Part shown: piece by piece, positions 33,086 to 41,351 of the stretch
How positions within the stretch are numbered: the first letter of the stretch is position 1
How the letters are laid out: every line of letters starts with the position of its first letter
Assembly (NCBI GenBank): GCA_038326655.1
Contig: JBBQKG010000019.1
Location: forward strand, 1 to 56,495
From: JBBQKG01 sp038326655
GTDB taxonomy: Bacteria; Actinomycetota; Thermoleophilia; Solirubrobacterales; JBBDJG01
Reading direction: 5' to 3'
Length of the DNA stretch: 56,495 nucleotides
Translations under genes and position numbers: made by a program
Notes under the pieces: model-generated
Databases searched by the model: none
The model's input: the letters and a program-made list of their open reading frames with translations, nothing else
Told to the model about the DNA's origin: nothing

Positions 33086-34429
33086 ATGGCTCTGCCGCCC
33101 GGACCGCGTGGACCGGCCGTGCTTCAGTCGCTGCGGCTGATCCTCCAGCCGATCCGGTTCCTCGAGCGCTGCCTTCGCCGCCACGGCGACGTCTTCACGC
33201 TTCGCTTCGTCGGGATGGGAGACCTCGTCTACGTCGCCGACACCGGCATCGTGAAGGAGATCTTCACGGGCGACCCGAGCGTCTTCCACGCGGGCGAGGC
33301 CAACCAGGTGATGGAGCCGGTGCTCGGCCCGCGGTCGGTGCTGCTGCTCGACGAGGAGGAGCATCTGCGCGAGCGCCGACTGCTGCTCCCGCCCTTCCAC
33401 GGCGAGCGCGTCCGGCGCTACCGCGAGCTGGTCGGCGAGATCGCCGCCCGCGAGATCGAGCGCTTTCCCCGTGACCGGGCGTTCGCGCTGCGCCCCCGCA
33501 TGCAGACGATCACGCTTGAGGTGATCCTGCGCGCCGTGTTCGGGATCCGCGAGGCGGAGCGGCTCGACCGCCTGCGCATGCTGATCCCGAGGATGCTCGA
33601 CCACGGGACCGTGGTCGTCTGGATGCCGTTCCTGCGGCGCGACCTCGCCCCCGGGAGCCCCTGGCGGCGCTTCCTCCGCGTGCGCGCCGAGGTCGACCGG
33701 TTGCTCGCGGACGAGATCGGCAGGCGCCGCGAGGCGGCCGACTTGGCCGAGCGCGACGACGTCCTGTCGATGCTGCTGCAGGCCCGCGGAGAAGACGGCG
33801 AGCCGATGACCGACGGCGAGCTGCGTGACGAGCTGATGACGCTGCTTCTCGCCGGCCACGAGACGACCGCGACCGGGCTCGCCTGGGCGTTCGAGCGCCT
33901 GACCCGCACGCCGCGTGTGATGTCGCGGCTGCTGGAGGCGCTCGACGAGGACGACGATGCCTACATGGATGCGGTCGCGAAGGAGACCCTCAGGGCGCGG
34001 CCGGTCGTGTACGACGTCGCGCGCCGGCTCACGGCGCCGGTCACGATCAAGGGGTGGGAGGTGCCCGCGGGCGCGTACGTGGTGCCCTCGATCACGGCGA
34101 TCCACCTGCTTCAGGGCAACTACGAGGACGCCGCCGAGTTCCGCCCGGAGCGCTTCCTCGAGTCCCAGCCGGACTCGTACGCCTGGATCCCGTTCGGCGG
34201 CGGCCGGCGGCGCTGCATCGGCGCTGCGTTCGCGATGATGGAGATGAAGGCGGTCTTGAGCGAGGTGCTCACGCGCGTCTCCGTGCGCGCGGCCGATCCG
34301 AGGCCGGAGCGGATCCGGCTGAACAACGTGACGCTCGTGCCGGCCAAGGGCGCGCGCGTGATCGTTGCGGATCGGGTGCCGGCGACTGCGGACAGGCCGC
34401 GATCGAGCGTGAAGGCGCTCGCGGGCTGA
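33086..34429 (+). CDS. Cytochrome P450
   Basis: A 447-residue P450 mono-oxygenase. Landmarks: Pro-rich N-terminus (LPPGPRGPAV), I-helix LLLAGHETTATGL with the acid-Thr proton relay, K-helix ExxR in KETLR, and haem loop FGGGRRRCIG with the thiolate Cys. It has no membrane anchor, so it is soluble. The length and AGHETT motif resemble CYP110/CYP132/CYP135-like bacterial enzymes that oxidise fatty acids or alkanes, but subfamily and substrate cannot be fixed. It diverges from the acyl-CoA synthetase gene, and a dispersed repeat lies 60 bases past its stop. Confidence 0.95.
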   Translation: MALPPGPRGPAVLQSLRLILQPIRFLERCLRRHGDVFTLRFVGMGDLVYVADTGIVKEIFTGDPSVFHAGEANQVMEPVLGPRSVLLLDEEEHLRERRLLLPPFHGERVRRYRELVGEIAAREIERFPRDRAFALRPRMQTITLEVILRAVFGIREAERLDRLRMLIPRMLDHGTVVVWMPFLRRDLAPGSPWRRFLRVRAEVDRLLADEIGRRREAADLAERDDVLSMLLQARGEDGEPMTDGELRDELMTLLLAGHETTATGLAWAFERLTRTPRVMSRLLEALDEDDDAYMDAVAKETLRARPVVYDVARRLTAPVTIKGWEVPAGAYVVPSITAIHLLQGNYEDAAEFRPERFLESQPDSYAWIPFGGGRRRCIGAAFAMMEMKAVLSEVLTRVSVRAADPRPERIRLNNVTLVPAKGARVIVADRVPATADRPRSSVKALAG

Positions 34430-34488
34430 ATGGCGTTGGGGTTGCGCTCGGGGCGTTCGAGCTTGGCAACGCGGGCGGCGGTGCTCAC

Positions 34489-34625
34489 CCCCTACGGAAA
34501 GCGCGCACACACGAGCAATTGAGCCCTCCCGCGAGCTCCGCGCGACGAACCCGTGCGCTCCGTCACCCGAGCGACACGAAGGCCGATCCCGACCCCTGTA
34601 CATGCCGGTTTTGCAGTTCGGAACC
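34489..34625. repeat. Dispersed intergenic repeat, copy A
   Basis: About 140 bp closely matching, in reverse orientation, the segment at 41140-41278. Shared blocks include TACGGAAAGCGCGC, GAACCCGTGCGCTCCGTC, CCGATCCCGACCCC and TGCAGTTCGG, with variable spacers between them. It lies between the P450 stop and the secreted-protein gene starting at 34675. It carries no open frame with a recognisable product. Confidence 0.85.
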
Positions 34626-34674
34626 CTGAACCAACGGTGCATACGGTTCCGACCCTGAACGTTACCCTGGACTG

Positions 34675-35367
34675 GTGCGGATCTGGTCGATCCTTGCGGC
34701 AGGGGTGGCGTCGCTTGCCCTGACCGGGCTCGGAGCGCCCGCGGGCGCTTCCGGCGTGCGCCTGCATGCGTGCTCGAAGTTCACCACGCACGCCGGGAAG
34801 GTCACCCGCGTCCGCAGCCAGTACGGCTGCGCCTACACGCACGAGAAGCTGCGCGTGTTGCTGCACCGGGGCGCCGATCGCATCCCCGACGCGCGCAGGC
34901 ACAGCGGCAAGTGGGGCTGCCACCTGGGCGACGTGACCTGGACCTGCCGCAAGTATCCGCGCCACGGACCCGCGGGGAGGCGCATCCGCTTCCGCCTGAC
35001 GGTCGAGATCGGCTCGGGAGGGGACGGGACGCCGCCGCCGGTGAACCCGCTGGCGCGCTGCGTGAAGCTGTGGGCCGACGACGTCGGCAACCGTGCGGTC
35101 TACGGCTACCACTTCTACCAGAGCCACGGCATCCGGCGGCTCTGGGTCTACCTGCTGCCGTCACAGCGCTGCGCGGTGATCGGCGTGGTGCCGCCGGACG
35201 ACTACGAGTATGGGATCGACGGCGAGGTCAGCAACCCGGCCGGCGGCTGGGTGCTGATGAACACCGTGCCGGAGCTGGGCGATCCGAAGGCGGTCCAGGC
35301 GCAGGCGCCGGCGAATGCGAACGCAACGCTGAACGCGGACTACTCGATCTCGCTCGACAAGCCTTGA
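34675..35367 (+). CDS. Secreted cysteine-containing hypothetical protein
   Basis: A 230-residue product with a signal peptide (RIWSILAAGVASLALTGLGAPAGA, probable cleavage after GASG) and six cysteines in the mature part (HACSKF, YGCAYT, WGCHLG, WTCRKY, ARCVKL, QRCAVI), suggesting three disulphides. A Gly/Pro linker (GSGGDGTPPPVNP) separates two small domains. I do not recognise the family. It starts at GTG 34675. Repeat copy A lies directly upstream, so its promoter region overlaps or adjoins the element. It is convergent with the thiolase gene, with only 15 bases between the stops. Confidence 0.72.
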   Translation: MRIWSILAAGVASLALTGLGAPAGASGVRLHACSKFTTHAGKVTRVRSQYGCAYTHEKLRVLLHRGADRIPDARRHSGKWGCHLGDVTWTCRKYPRHGPAGRRIRFRLTVEIGSGGDGTPPPVNPLARCVKLWADDVGNRAVYGYHFYQSHGIRRLWVYLLPSQRCAVIGVVPPDDYEYGIDGEVSNPAGGWVLMNTVPELGDPKAVQAQAPANANATLNADYSISLDKP

Positions 35368-35382
35368 GAAAAAAGGCGTGAC

Positions 35383-36546
35383 TTAGTTAAGGCGCTCCAC
35401 GAGCATCGCCTCGCCCTGGCCGCCCGCCACGCACATCGTCTCGAGCCCGATCGTCATGTCGTCGGTCTCGAGATCGTTCAGGAGCGTCGTCATGATGCGG
35501 GCGCCGGTCATCCCGAAAGGATGTCCGAGCGCGATCGCACCGCCGTGGGGGTTCAGCTTCTCGAGCGGGATGTCGCACTCCGCCATGATCGGTATGACCT
35601 GGGCCGCGAAGGCCTCGTTCAGCTCCACCACGTCCACTTCGCCGATCGCCATGCCGGCGCGCGCCAGGACCTTGCGGATCGCGCCGATCGGCGCCACGCC
35701 CATGAGCTCGGGCTCGAGCGCCGCGGTCGCCGCGCTGATGATCCGTGCCCGCGGCTTCAGGCCGAGCTCCTTCGCCCGCGTGTCAGACATGATCAGCACT
35801 GCAGCGGCGCCGTCGTTCAGCGGACACGAGTTGCCCGCCGTCACCTTGCCGTCCTCGCGGAAGGCGGGCTTCAGCGAGGCGAGCTTCTCGAGCGTCGAGC
35901 CGGCCCGAGGGCCGTCGTCCTTTGCAACCTCGCTGCCGTCGGGCAGCTTCACCGGCACGATCTCCCGGTCGAAGAACCCTGACTCTTGGGATCCCACCGA
36001 GAGCTCCTGGGAGCGCTGAGCGTACTTGTCCATGTCGGACCGGCTCACCTCCCACTTGTCGGCCACGTTCTCCGCCGTGAGCCCCATCGAGATATACACG
36101 TCGGGCTGGCCGTTCTTGCCCTGGAGCTTCTCGTTCTGGTCGCTCACGCCGGCCGCCTCCTGGCGCTCGTTGTAGCGGCTGACCCATTCCACGCCCGCGG
36201 CGATGTAGGTGTCGCCTTCGCCCGCGCGAATCGCGTTGGCGGCCTGGCGGATCGCCTCGAGGCTCGACGCGCAGTAGCGCGAGACCGTCACGCCGTTGAC
36301 GGAGTCCGGCAGCTGGTCGGAGAGCAGCACCATGATGCGGCCGATGTTGAACGCCTGCAGGCCCTGTGGAAGCCCGCAGCCGGCGATCACCTCCTCGACC
36401 GTCTCGGGCGCGACGTCCGGGTTGCGCTCCAGCAGCGAGTCGATCACGAAGGCGCCGGTGTCGTCGGGCCGAAGCTGTGCGAGCGAGCCCTTGAAGGCGC
36501 GCCCGATCGGGGTCCGGATTGCGTCGACGATCACGGGTTCGGGCAT
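35383..36546 (-). CDS. Acetyl-CoA C-acyltransferase (thiolase)
   Basis: A 387-residue thiolase that cleaves 3-ketoacyl-CoA in beta-oxidation or runs in reverse. The nucleophilic Cys is in SRYCASSLEA (near residue 90). The other catalytic motifs are NEAFAAQ, GGAIALGHPFGMTGAR and CVAGGQGEAM. Length and motifs match FadA/FadI-type degradative enzymes. No hydratase/dehydrogenase gene is adjacent. It starts at ATG 36546. Confidence 0.95.
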   Translation of the reverse strand: MPEPVIVDAIRTPIGRAFKGSLAQLRPDDTGAFVIDSLLERNPDVAPETVEEVIAGCGLPQGLQAFNIGRIMVLLSDQLPDSVNGVTVSRYCASSLEAIRQAANAIRAGEGDTYIAAGVEWVSRYNERQEAAGVSDQNEKLQGKNGQPDVYISMGLTAENVADKWEVSRSDMDKYAQRSQELSVGSQESGFFDREIVPVKLPDGSEVAKDDGPRAGSTLEKLASLKPAFREDGKVTAGNSCPLNDGAAAVLIMSDTRAKELGLKPRARIISAATAALEPELMGVAPIGAIRKVLARAGMAIGEVDVVELNEAFAAQVIPIMAECDIPLEKLNPHGGAIALGHPFGMTGARIMTTLLNDLETDDMTIGLETMCVAGGQGEAMLVERLN

Positions 36547-36621
36547 CTGTTCTCCTGACTTCGATGGTTCGAGAGCGGTCGAAAAGACCTTACCGAAGCC
36601 GCTTCGACCGACCGGTGTGCG

Positions 36622-37869
36622 TCAGTGGCAGGCGCCGCTGCCCGCGTCGGTGAAGGCACCGCCCGCGACCGGGATGAACCGCCACTCGTAGGCGTCCGCG
36701 GCGAGTTTCAGGCCGAGCACGCCGAATGTCGCGGCGTTGCGCACCTCGCTGTTGGGCCGGGGCGCCACGAAGGGGCGCAGCGACCGGCCGCCGGTGCCCA
36801 CCACGAACTCCCTGATCCCGCTTGCCGCCTCGCCCGCGCCGGCCGCCGTCTGCGGCGCGAAGCGCTCGTAGTCGTGGTCGTGCCCCGTCAGCACGATCTC
36901 CGCGCCCGCGTCGTGGAGCGTCTGCCAGAGCGGCTGGACCGCGACGTCGTCGCCGTGATAGCCCGACGAGAAACGGGGGCTGTGCCAGTAGGCAAGCGTG
37001 CAAGCAGCCGGGCTCGCCGCCAGGTCCGCGCTCAGCCACTGGCCCTGTGGCGAGGCCGGTCCGCAGCCGCCGGCGCTGTCGCAGTTGCTGTTCAGCACGA
37101 CCACGTGCCAGGAGCCGACGCTGTAGCTGTACCAACCCTTCGCCACCTCGCCCGCGGCGAGGCCGAAGTATGCGAAGTAGCCCGCCGCGCCCGCGGTCTC
37201 GTACTCGTTGTCGCCCACAGCGGGCCTCGTGCGTGCGAGGTGACGCCCCCAGGTGGGCGCGTAGCAATTCGCGAACTCGGACGGCGACCCGCTCGTGTAG
37301 GCGGCGTCGCCGAGCACGGCCACGGCGCCCTCCAGGCCGTCGACCAGGCGAGCCGTCTGTTCGGCGCCCCCGGTGCAGTCGGCGATGTCGCCCGCGGCGA
37401 TCAGATCGTATGCGGGAGTGGGCGCCAGCGCCAGCGGCGTATCCAAGGTGGGGGGAACCTTGGTCGCCGCGTTCTTCGGAAGCTCGACGTTCTCACAGCC
37501 CCGCACCCGGTCGCCGCGATCGACCACGGCCGTGTCGCGGCCCGGCCCGCAGCCGACGCGGTCTCGCTTTCCGTCACGCGCCTCGAGGCGGTCGCGTCCG
37601 GCACCCCCCTCGAGGACGTCCCGGCCGCGGCCACCGTTCAGCCGGTCGCGGCCCGGGCCGCCGAGCAGCAGGTCGTTGCCGCCGCCTCCCGACAGGCGAT
37701 CGTTCCCGCGGCCGCCCCTGATCGTCTCCGCCGCGGGGCCACCACGGAGGGTGTCCGCCTTCTTCGTGCCCTCGAGCAGCGGGCGTGCGGCAACTGTCCC
37801 GGTCGCCAGCCCGGCGACCAGCAAGATCGTCGCAGCGGCGACGCGGATTGGCTGCTTTGCGTCCCGCAC
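36622..37869 (-). CDS. Secreted metallophosphoesterase with N-terminal RTX-type repeats
   Basis: A 415-residue protein. After a signal peptide (IRVAAATILLVAGLATGTVAA) come about five GGxGxDxL-type nonapeptides (GGRGNDRLSGG, GGPGRDRLNGG, GGAGRDRLEA) ending in VRGCENV, a calcium-binding beta-roll. The catalytic domain (from about residue 150) has the calcineurin-like motifs AAGDIADC, LGDAAY, VGDNEY, YWHSPRF and GHDHDYERF. GDNE in place of the usual GNHE in the third motif is notable. The start is GTG 37869 with GGAGG 5 bases before it. It probably acts outside the cell on phosphoesters; the fusion suggests calcium-dependent folding after export. Confidence 0.85.
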   Translation of the reverse strand: MRDAKQPIRVAAATILLVAGLATGTVAARPLLEGTKKADTLRGGPAAETIRGGRGNDRLSGGGGNDLLLGGPGRDRLNGGRGRDVLEGGAGRDRLEARDGKRDRVGCGPGRDTAVVDRGDRVRGCENVELPKNAATKVPPTLDTPLALAPTPAYDLIAAGDIADCTGGAEQTARLVDGLEGAVAVLGDAAYTSGSPSEFANCYAPTWGRHLARTRPAVGDNEYETAGAAGYFAYFGLAAGEVAKGWYSYSVGSWHVVVLNSNCDSAGGCGPASPQGQWLSADLAASPAACTLAYWHSPRFSSGYHGDDVAVQPLWQTLHDAGAEIVLTGHDHDYERFAPQTAAGAGEAASGIREFVVGTGGRSLRPFVAPRPNSEVRNAATFGVLGLKLAADAYEWRFIPVAGGAFTDAGSGACH

Positions 37870-37932
37870 AGGGCCTCCGTTCGAGCGTAGACAAGAACCG
37901 CGGCGCCGTCCACTCCGCATTTCCCGGCCGTC

Positions 37933-38910
37933 TCATGCGACGCGGCGCCGCCTCGACGGGCGCTCGATCCGAATCAGGGCGGGCGGATACGGGGCGAAGA
38001 ACGCCTGGCCCTGGAGGTAGCCGACGTCGAAGCGCGCCGCCCACGAGCCGAGCACGCCGAGCGGCACGCTGATTGGGACGCGGCGTGCGCGGTAGTCGTC
38101 GAGCAGCCCGAGGAAGTGCCGGCGCTCGGCCGGCTCGAGCGAGTCGGATACATGGCCGAGCGCGTGCAACATCACGTTGACGTTCGCTCCCGGCCGCGGG
38201 GGCGACGCGAGCGCCGCGGCGAGGCCGGAGCGGTACGCGTCGAGCGTCGCCACGGGCAGCCGCCGCGGCGCGTCCGCGACCAGCCGGCCGAGCGCTCTCA
38301 GCCGGGCCTCGTCGGAGGCCATCAGAAGCAGCTTGTGCGATGCGTGGAACTCGCCCAGGGCGTCGCGCGAGCGGTCCCCGGAGGCCTCGCGGAGCGACGC
38401 GAGCGCGAAGAGCTTCGTGAGGAAGTGCTCGCGCAGGCGCTGGTCGTTCAGCCGGCCCTCGTCCTCGATCGCGGCGGCGGGAAATCGCTCGAGCACGCGC
38501 GCGGCGAAAAGCCCGGGGCCGGAGTCGTGGCCTGCGCCCTTCGCGTCCGAGTGGAAGACCTTGCTGTCACGAGCGGCGCACGACGGCGAGCGGCTCTTCA
38601 GGATGAAGCCGTCCACTGCGTGAAGCCCACCGAGGAAGCGCTTGGAGAACGAGCCCATCGCGCGCGTCAGGTCGCGGCCCGTGGCGGGCTGGATCATCCG
38701 CACCCGATCCGGGCCCCGGACGAGGCGCACCGGGTCGCGTGGCACGCCAAGCCCGATCTCGAGCTCCGGGCAGATCGGCGAGAAGTCCACGAACGGCTCG
38801 AGCTCTTCCCGCAGGCTCGCCCTGATCACCTGGCCGTTGTAGCGGCATGCGTCGAAGTCGATGCAGCGGCTGATCACGACGATCGGGCGTGGATGGGTTC
38901 TGGCAGACAT
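37933..38910 (-). CDS. DUF523-DUF1722 protein (TudS-like thiouracil desulfurase fused to YbgA-type domain)
   Basis: A 325-residue two-domain protein. The N-terminal DUF523 part (about 1-150) has the cysteines expected to bind a [4Fe-4S] cluster in TudS: SRCIDFDACRYNG and FSPICPELEIGLGVPRDPVRL. SRSPSCAARDSKV follows. The C-terminal DUF1722 domain (about 170-300) has FHASHKLLLMA and RRHFLGLLDDYR. TudS removes sulfur from 2-thiouracil, and the fused form is widespread; a role in tRNA-derived thiobase salvage is plausible. It starts at ATG 38910 and is not obviously coupled to its neighbours. Confidence 0.85.
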   Translation of the reverse strand: MSARTHPRPIVVISRCIDFDACRYNGQVIRASLREELEPFVDFSPICPELEIGLGVPRDPVRLVRGPDRVRMIQPATGRDLTRAMGSFSKRFLGGLHAVDGFILKSRSPSCAARDSKVFHSDAKGAGHDSGPGLFAARVLERFPAAAIEDEGRLNDQRLREHFLTKLFALASLREASGDRSRDALGEFHASHKLLLMASDEARLRALGRLVADAPRRLPVATLDAYRSGLAAALASPPRPGANVNVMLHALGHVSDSLEPAERRHFLGLLDDYRARRVPISVPLGVLGSWAARFDVGYLQGQAFFAPYPPALIRIERPSRRRRVA

Positions 38911-38947
38911 GGCGGTGCGCTCTCTACGGCCGCGCGGCCTCAGCGGA

Positions 38948-39646
38948 TCAGGGTGACAGCCGGGAGCTGGCCTCGGCGGCGGCGGCCTCCGCGATCACCA
39001 TCTCCTCGCCCCACTCGGCGCTGCGCCGGAACGCCCGGGCGGTGTAGAAGATCGACCAGCCGAGCAGCGCGACCAGGAACGGCGCGCCGCTGAGCGCGTC
39101 GACGAGCAGGTATCCGTCCACGCTCAGCGTGAGCAGCGCCGTCAGCCGGACCGCGCTGCGCACGAGGAAGTAGAACGCCCACACGAGCGTCACGGTCCTG
39201 AAGGTCTGCACGAACGTCGCCGAGCCGCGGAGTTGCTCCGGGAACGGATAGACCTCTCGCGCGAACGCCTGGCCCAGCGGGCGCCCGATCACCACCGAGC
39301 CGAGCACGGTGAGCCCGATCAACGCGTCGATTGCGACCTCCTGGCCCAGGTAGACCTTCGCGTCGCCGGAGATCAGCCCGACGGTCGCGCGCAACAGCAC
39401 GAGGCCGAGCGCCACGCGAACCACCAGCGCCGGGCGGCCATGGCTGCGCTCACGCCGGTACATCAGCACCGCAAAGGCCGTCGCGAACGCGATCCCGGCC
39501 ACGAGCCCGACGAGCTTCCAGCCGATGAAGAAGGCCACGATCGGGCCGATGCCGTCCCGGAGGATCCGAGGCGCGCTGCGGCGGAGCACGGCCCCGACCA
39601 CGAAGGGCTCGGCCAGGACGAGCGGGGCGCGGGGGGCGTCAGGCAA
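38948..39646 (-). CDS. Polytopic membrane protein (VC0807-like)
   Basis: A 232-residue integral membrane protein with about six hydrophobic segments (including GPIVAFFIGWKLVGLVAGIAF, ALIGLTVLGSVVIGR, VTLVWAFYFLVRSAVRLTA and LVALLGWSIFYTARAF) and a polar C-terminal tail rich in Ala/Glu. It resembles VC0807-family / DUF3159-type proteins, which have no established function. The start is TTG 39646, overlapping the end of the upstream F420-type oxidoreductase by 8 bases, so the two are co-translated. Confidence 0.7.
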   Translation of the reverse strand: MPDAPRAPLVLAEPFVVGAVLRRSAPRILRDGIGPIVAFFIGWKLVGLVAGIAFATAFAVLMYRRERSHGRPALVVRVALGLVLLRATVGLISGDAKVYLGQEVAIDALIGLTVLGSVVIGRPLGQAFAREVYPFPEQLRGSATFVQTFRTVTLVWAFYFLVRSAVRLTALLTLSVDGYLLVDALSGAPFLVALLGWSIFYTARAFRRSAEWGEEMVIAEAAAAEASSRLSP

Positions 39647-40676
39647 GGACGAGATCGGCGATGCGGCGAAGCATCGCCGCGTCGCCGGCGACGAGGATCG
39701 TGGTCGCGATCGACTCGCGCCACGCCTCGAGCTCGTCGCGGATCTTGTCCTCGGGCCCGATCAGCGCCAGGTCTTCGACGAGCGCCGTCGGGATCGCCGC
39801 CGCCGCTTCGTCTTTCTTGCCGTCGAGGTACAGGTCCTGGACCTTCTTCGCCTCGGCCTCGTAACCCAGGCGGACAGCGACGTCGTGATGGAAGTTCGCG
39901 TTGCGCGCGCCCATCCCGCCGAAGTAGAGTGCGTACATCGGGCGCAGGTAGTCGGCGGCCTGCTCCACGTCGTCGACGATCAGCGGCACGGTCGCGGCGA
40001 TCTCGAAGTCGTCCCACGAGCGACGGGCGCCCTCGCGCGCAAAACCCTCCGCGAGCGCGTCGCGGTAGAAGCTCTGGTTGCGCGGGCTGAAGAACAGCGC
40101 GAGCCATCCGTCGCAGATCTCCGCGGCCAGCGCGACGTTCTTCGGCCCCTCGGCGCCGAGGAAGATCGGGATCTCGTCGCGGACGGGGTGGATCGTCGAG
40201 CGCAGCGGCTTGCCGAGGCCCGTTCCGCCGGGGTAGGGCAGGGGATAGTGCGGGCCCTCGTTCGTGACCCGCTCCCGGCGCGCGACGATGTCGCGGATGA
40301 TCTTCACGTACTCGCGGGTGCGCGCGAGCGGCTTTTCGAATGGCCGGCCGTACCAGCCCTCGACCACCTGAGGGCCGGACACGCCGAGTCCGAGGATGAA
40401 GCGGCCGCCGGAGAGATGGTCCATCGTCATCGCGGCCATCGCGGCCGCGGCCGGCTGGCGTGCCGACATCTGCATGATCGCGGTCCCGAGCCGGACGCGG
40501 TCGGTCTTCGATCCCCACCACGCGAGCGGCGTGAGCGCGTCGGACCCGTAGGCCTCGGCGGTCCAGATCGAGTCGTACCCGAGCCGGTCGGCCTCCGCCA
40601 CTGCCTCCTCGACGCCATGCGGCGGCCCTGCGCTCCAGTAGCCGGTGTTGAGCCCGAGCTTGAGATCGGAGGCCAT
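39639..40676 (-). CDS. LLM-class F420-dependent oxidoreductase
   Basis: A 345-residue luciferase-fold TIM-barrel enzyme. Features: KLGLNTGYW at the start, DSIWTAEAYGSD, the phosphate-binding region GTAIMQMSARQPAAAAMAAMT, and DHLSGGRFILGLGVSGPQVVEGWYG, characteristic of mycobacterial-type F420-dependent LLM proteins. It probably reduces or oxidises a small molecule using F420H2, with the substrate unknown. It starts at ATG 40676 and overlaps the membrane-protein gene at its 3' end. It diverges from the DUF192 lipoprotein gene with 36 bases between starts. Confidence 0.9.
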   Translation of the reverse strand: MASDLKLGLNTGYWSAGPPHGVEEAVAEADRLGYDSIWTAEAYGSDALTPLAWWGSKTDRVRLGTAIMQMSARQPAAAAMAAMTMDHLSGGRFILGLGVSGPQVVEGWYGRPFEKPLARTREYVKIIRDIVARRERVTNEGPHYPLPYPGGTGLGKPLRSTIHPVRDEIPIFLGAEGPKNVALAAEICDGWLALFFSPRNQSFYRDALAEGFAREGARRSWDDFEIAATVPLIVDDVEQAADYLRPMYALYFGGMGARNANFHHDVAVRLGYEAEAKKVQDLYLDGKKDEAAAAIPTALVEDLALIGPEDKIRDELEAWRESIATTILVAGDAAMLRRIADLVLA

Positions 40677-40712
40677 CGCGCGGACCCTATCGCCCGCGGT
40701 AGTCTCGGCGCG

Positions 40713-41168
40713 ATGCCGCAGCGCCTGGCGAAGCCGCTGAGCGCCGCAGCGGTCGTGGCCATGCTCGCTGGGTGCGGATCGTCACGGCCGGACCCGGCGC
40801 CCGTCGCCACCGTGCACGTCGGCGGTGCGGTCATGCACGCCGAGGTGGCCGGCGACGCCGCGTCGCGGGACCGCGGGCTCGCCGGCCGGCCCGCCCTGCG
40901 CGACGGGCAAGGGATGCTGTTCGTCTACGGCGACCGCACGCCGCGGGCCTTCTGGATGAGGGAGATGCGTTTCCCGATCGACATCGTCTGGATCGACCGG
41001 GGCCGGGTCACGGGCATCGAGCGGGACGTGCCCGTGCCCGACAGCGGCCTGCCGCTCTACCGCTCGCCCGGGCCCGCCGGCCGCGCGCTCGAAGTTCCCG
41101 CGGGCTGGGCTGCGCGGCACCGCGTGCGGCCGGGCGCAAGGGTCCGAACTGCAACAACCGGCAAGTAA
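40713..41168 (+). CDS. DUF192-domain lipoprotein
   Basis: A 151-residue exported protein with lipoprotein signal AAAVVAMLAGC (Cys near residue 21) and a DUF192 domain: VAGDAASRDRGLAGRP, GMLFVYGDRTPRAFWMREMRFPIDIVWID and ALEVPAGWAARHRV. DUF192 forms a small beta-barrel of unknown biochemical role, frequently exported. The last ten codons and the TAA lie inside dispersed repeat copy B, so the C-terminal TATTGK tail comes from the repeat. Confidence 0.85.
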   Translation: MPQRLAKPLSAAAVVAMLAGCGSSRPDPAPVATVHVGGAVMHAEVAGDAASRDRGLAGRPALRDGQGMLFVYGDRTPRAFWMREMRFPIDIVWIDRGRVTGIERDVPVPDSGLPLYRSPGPAGRALEVPAGWAARHRVRPGARVRTATTGK

Positions 41169-41278
41169 GGGGGTCGGGATCGGACTTTGGTGTCGCGCGC
41201 CGGACGGAGCGCACGGGTTCATCGCGCGAACCTCGCGGGAAGCTCGATTTTTCCCGCCCGCGCGCTTTCCGTATGGGG
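41140..41278. repeat. Dispersed intergenic repeat, copy B
   Basis: Inverted relative to copy A at 34489-34625. On the plus strand it reads GGTCCGAACTGCAA, then GGGTCGGGATCGG, GACGGAGCGCACGGGTTC, CCTCGCGGGA and CGCGCTTTCCGTA, with the same order and spacing as copy A. It overlaps the 3' end of the DUF192 gene and lies downstream of the secreted-protein gene at 41352 on the opposite strand. Confidence 0.85.
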
Positions 41279-41351
41279 GTGCCCGGAGTCATGCATCGCA
41301 TGGGTGCATAACGCCGCAGACACCTATGCCAGGGCCCAGGCACTCCGGACC

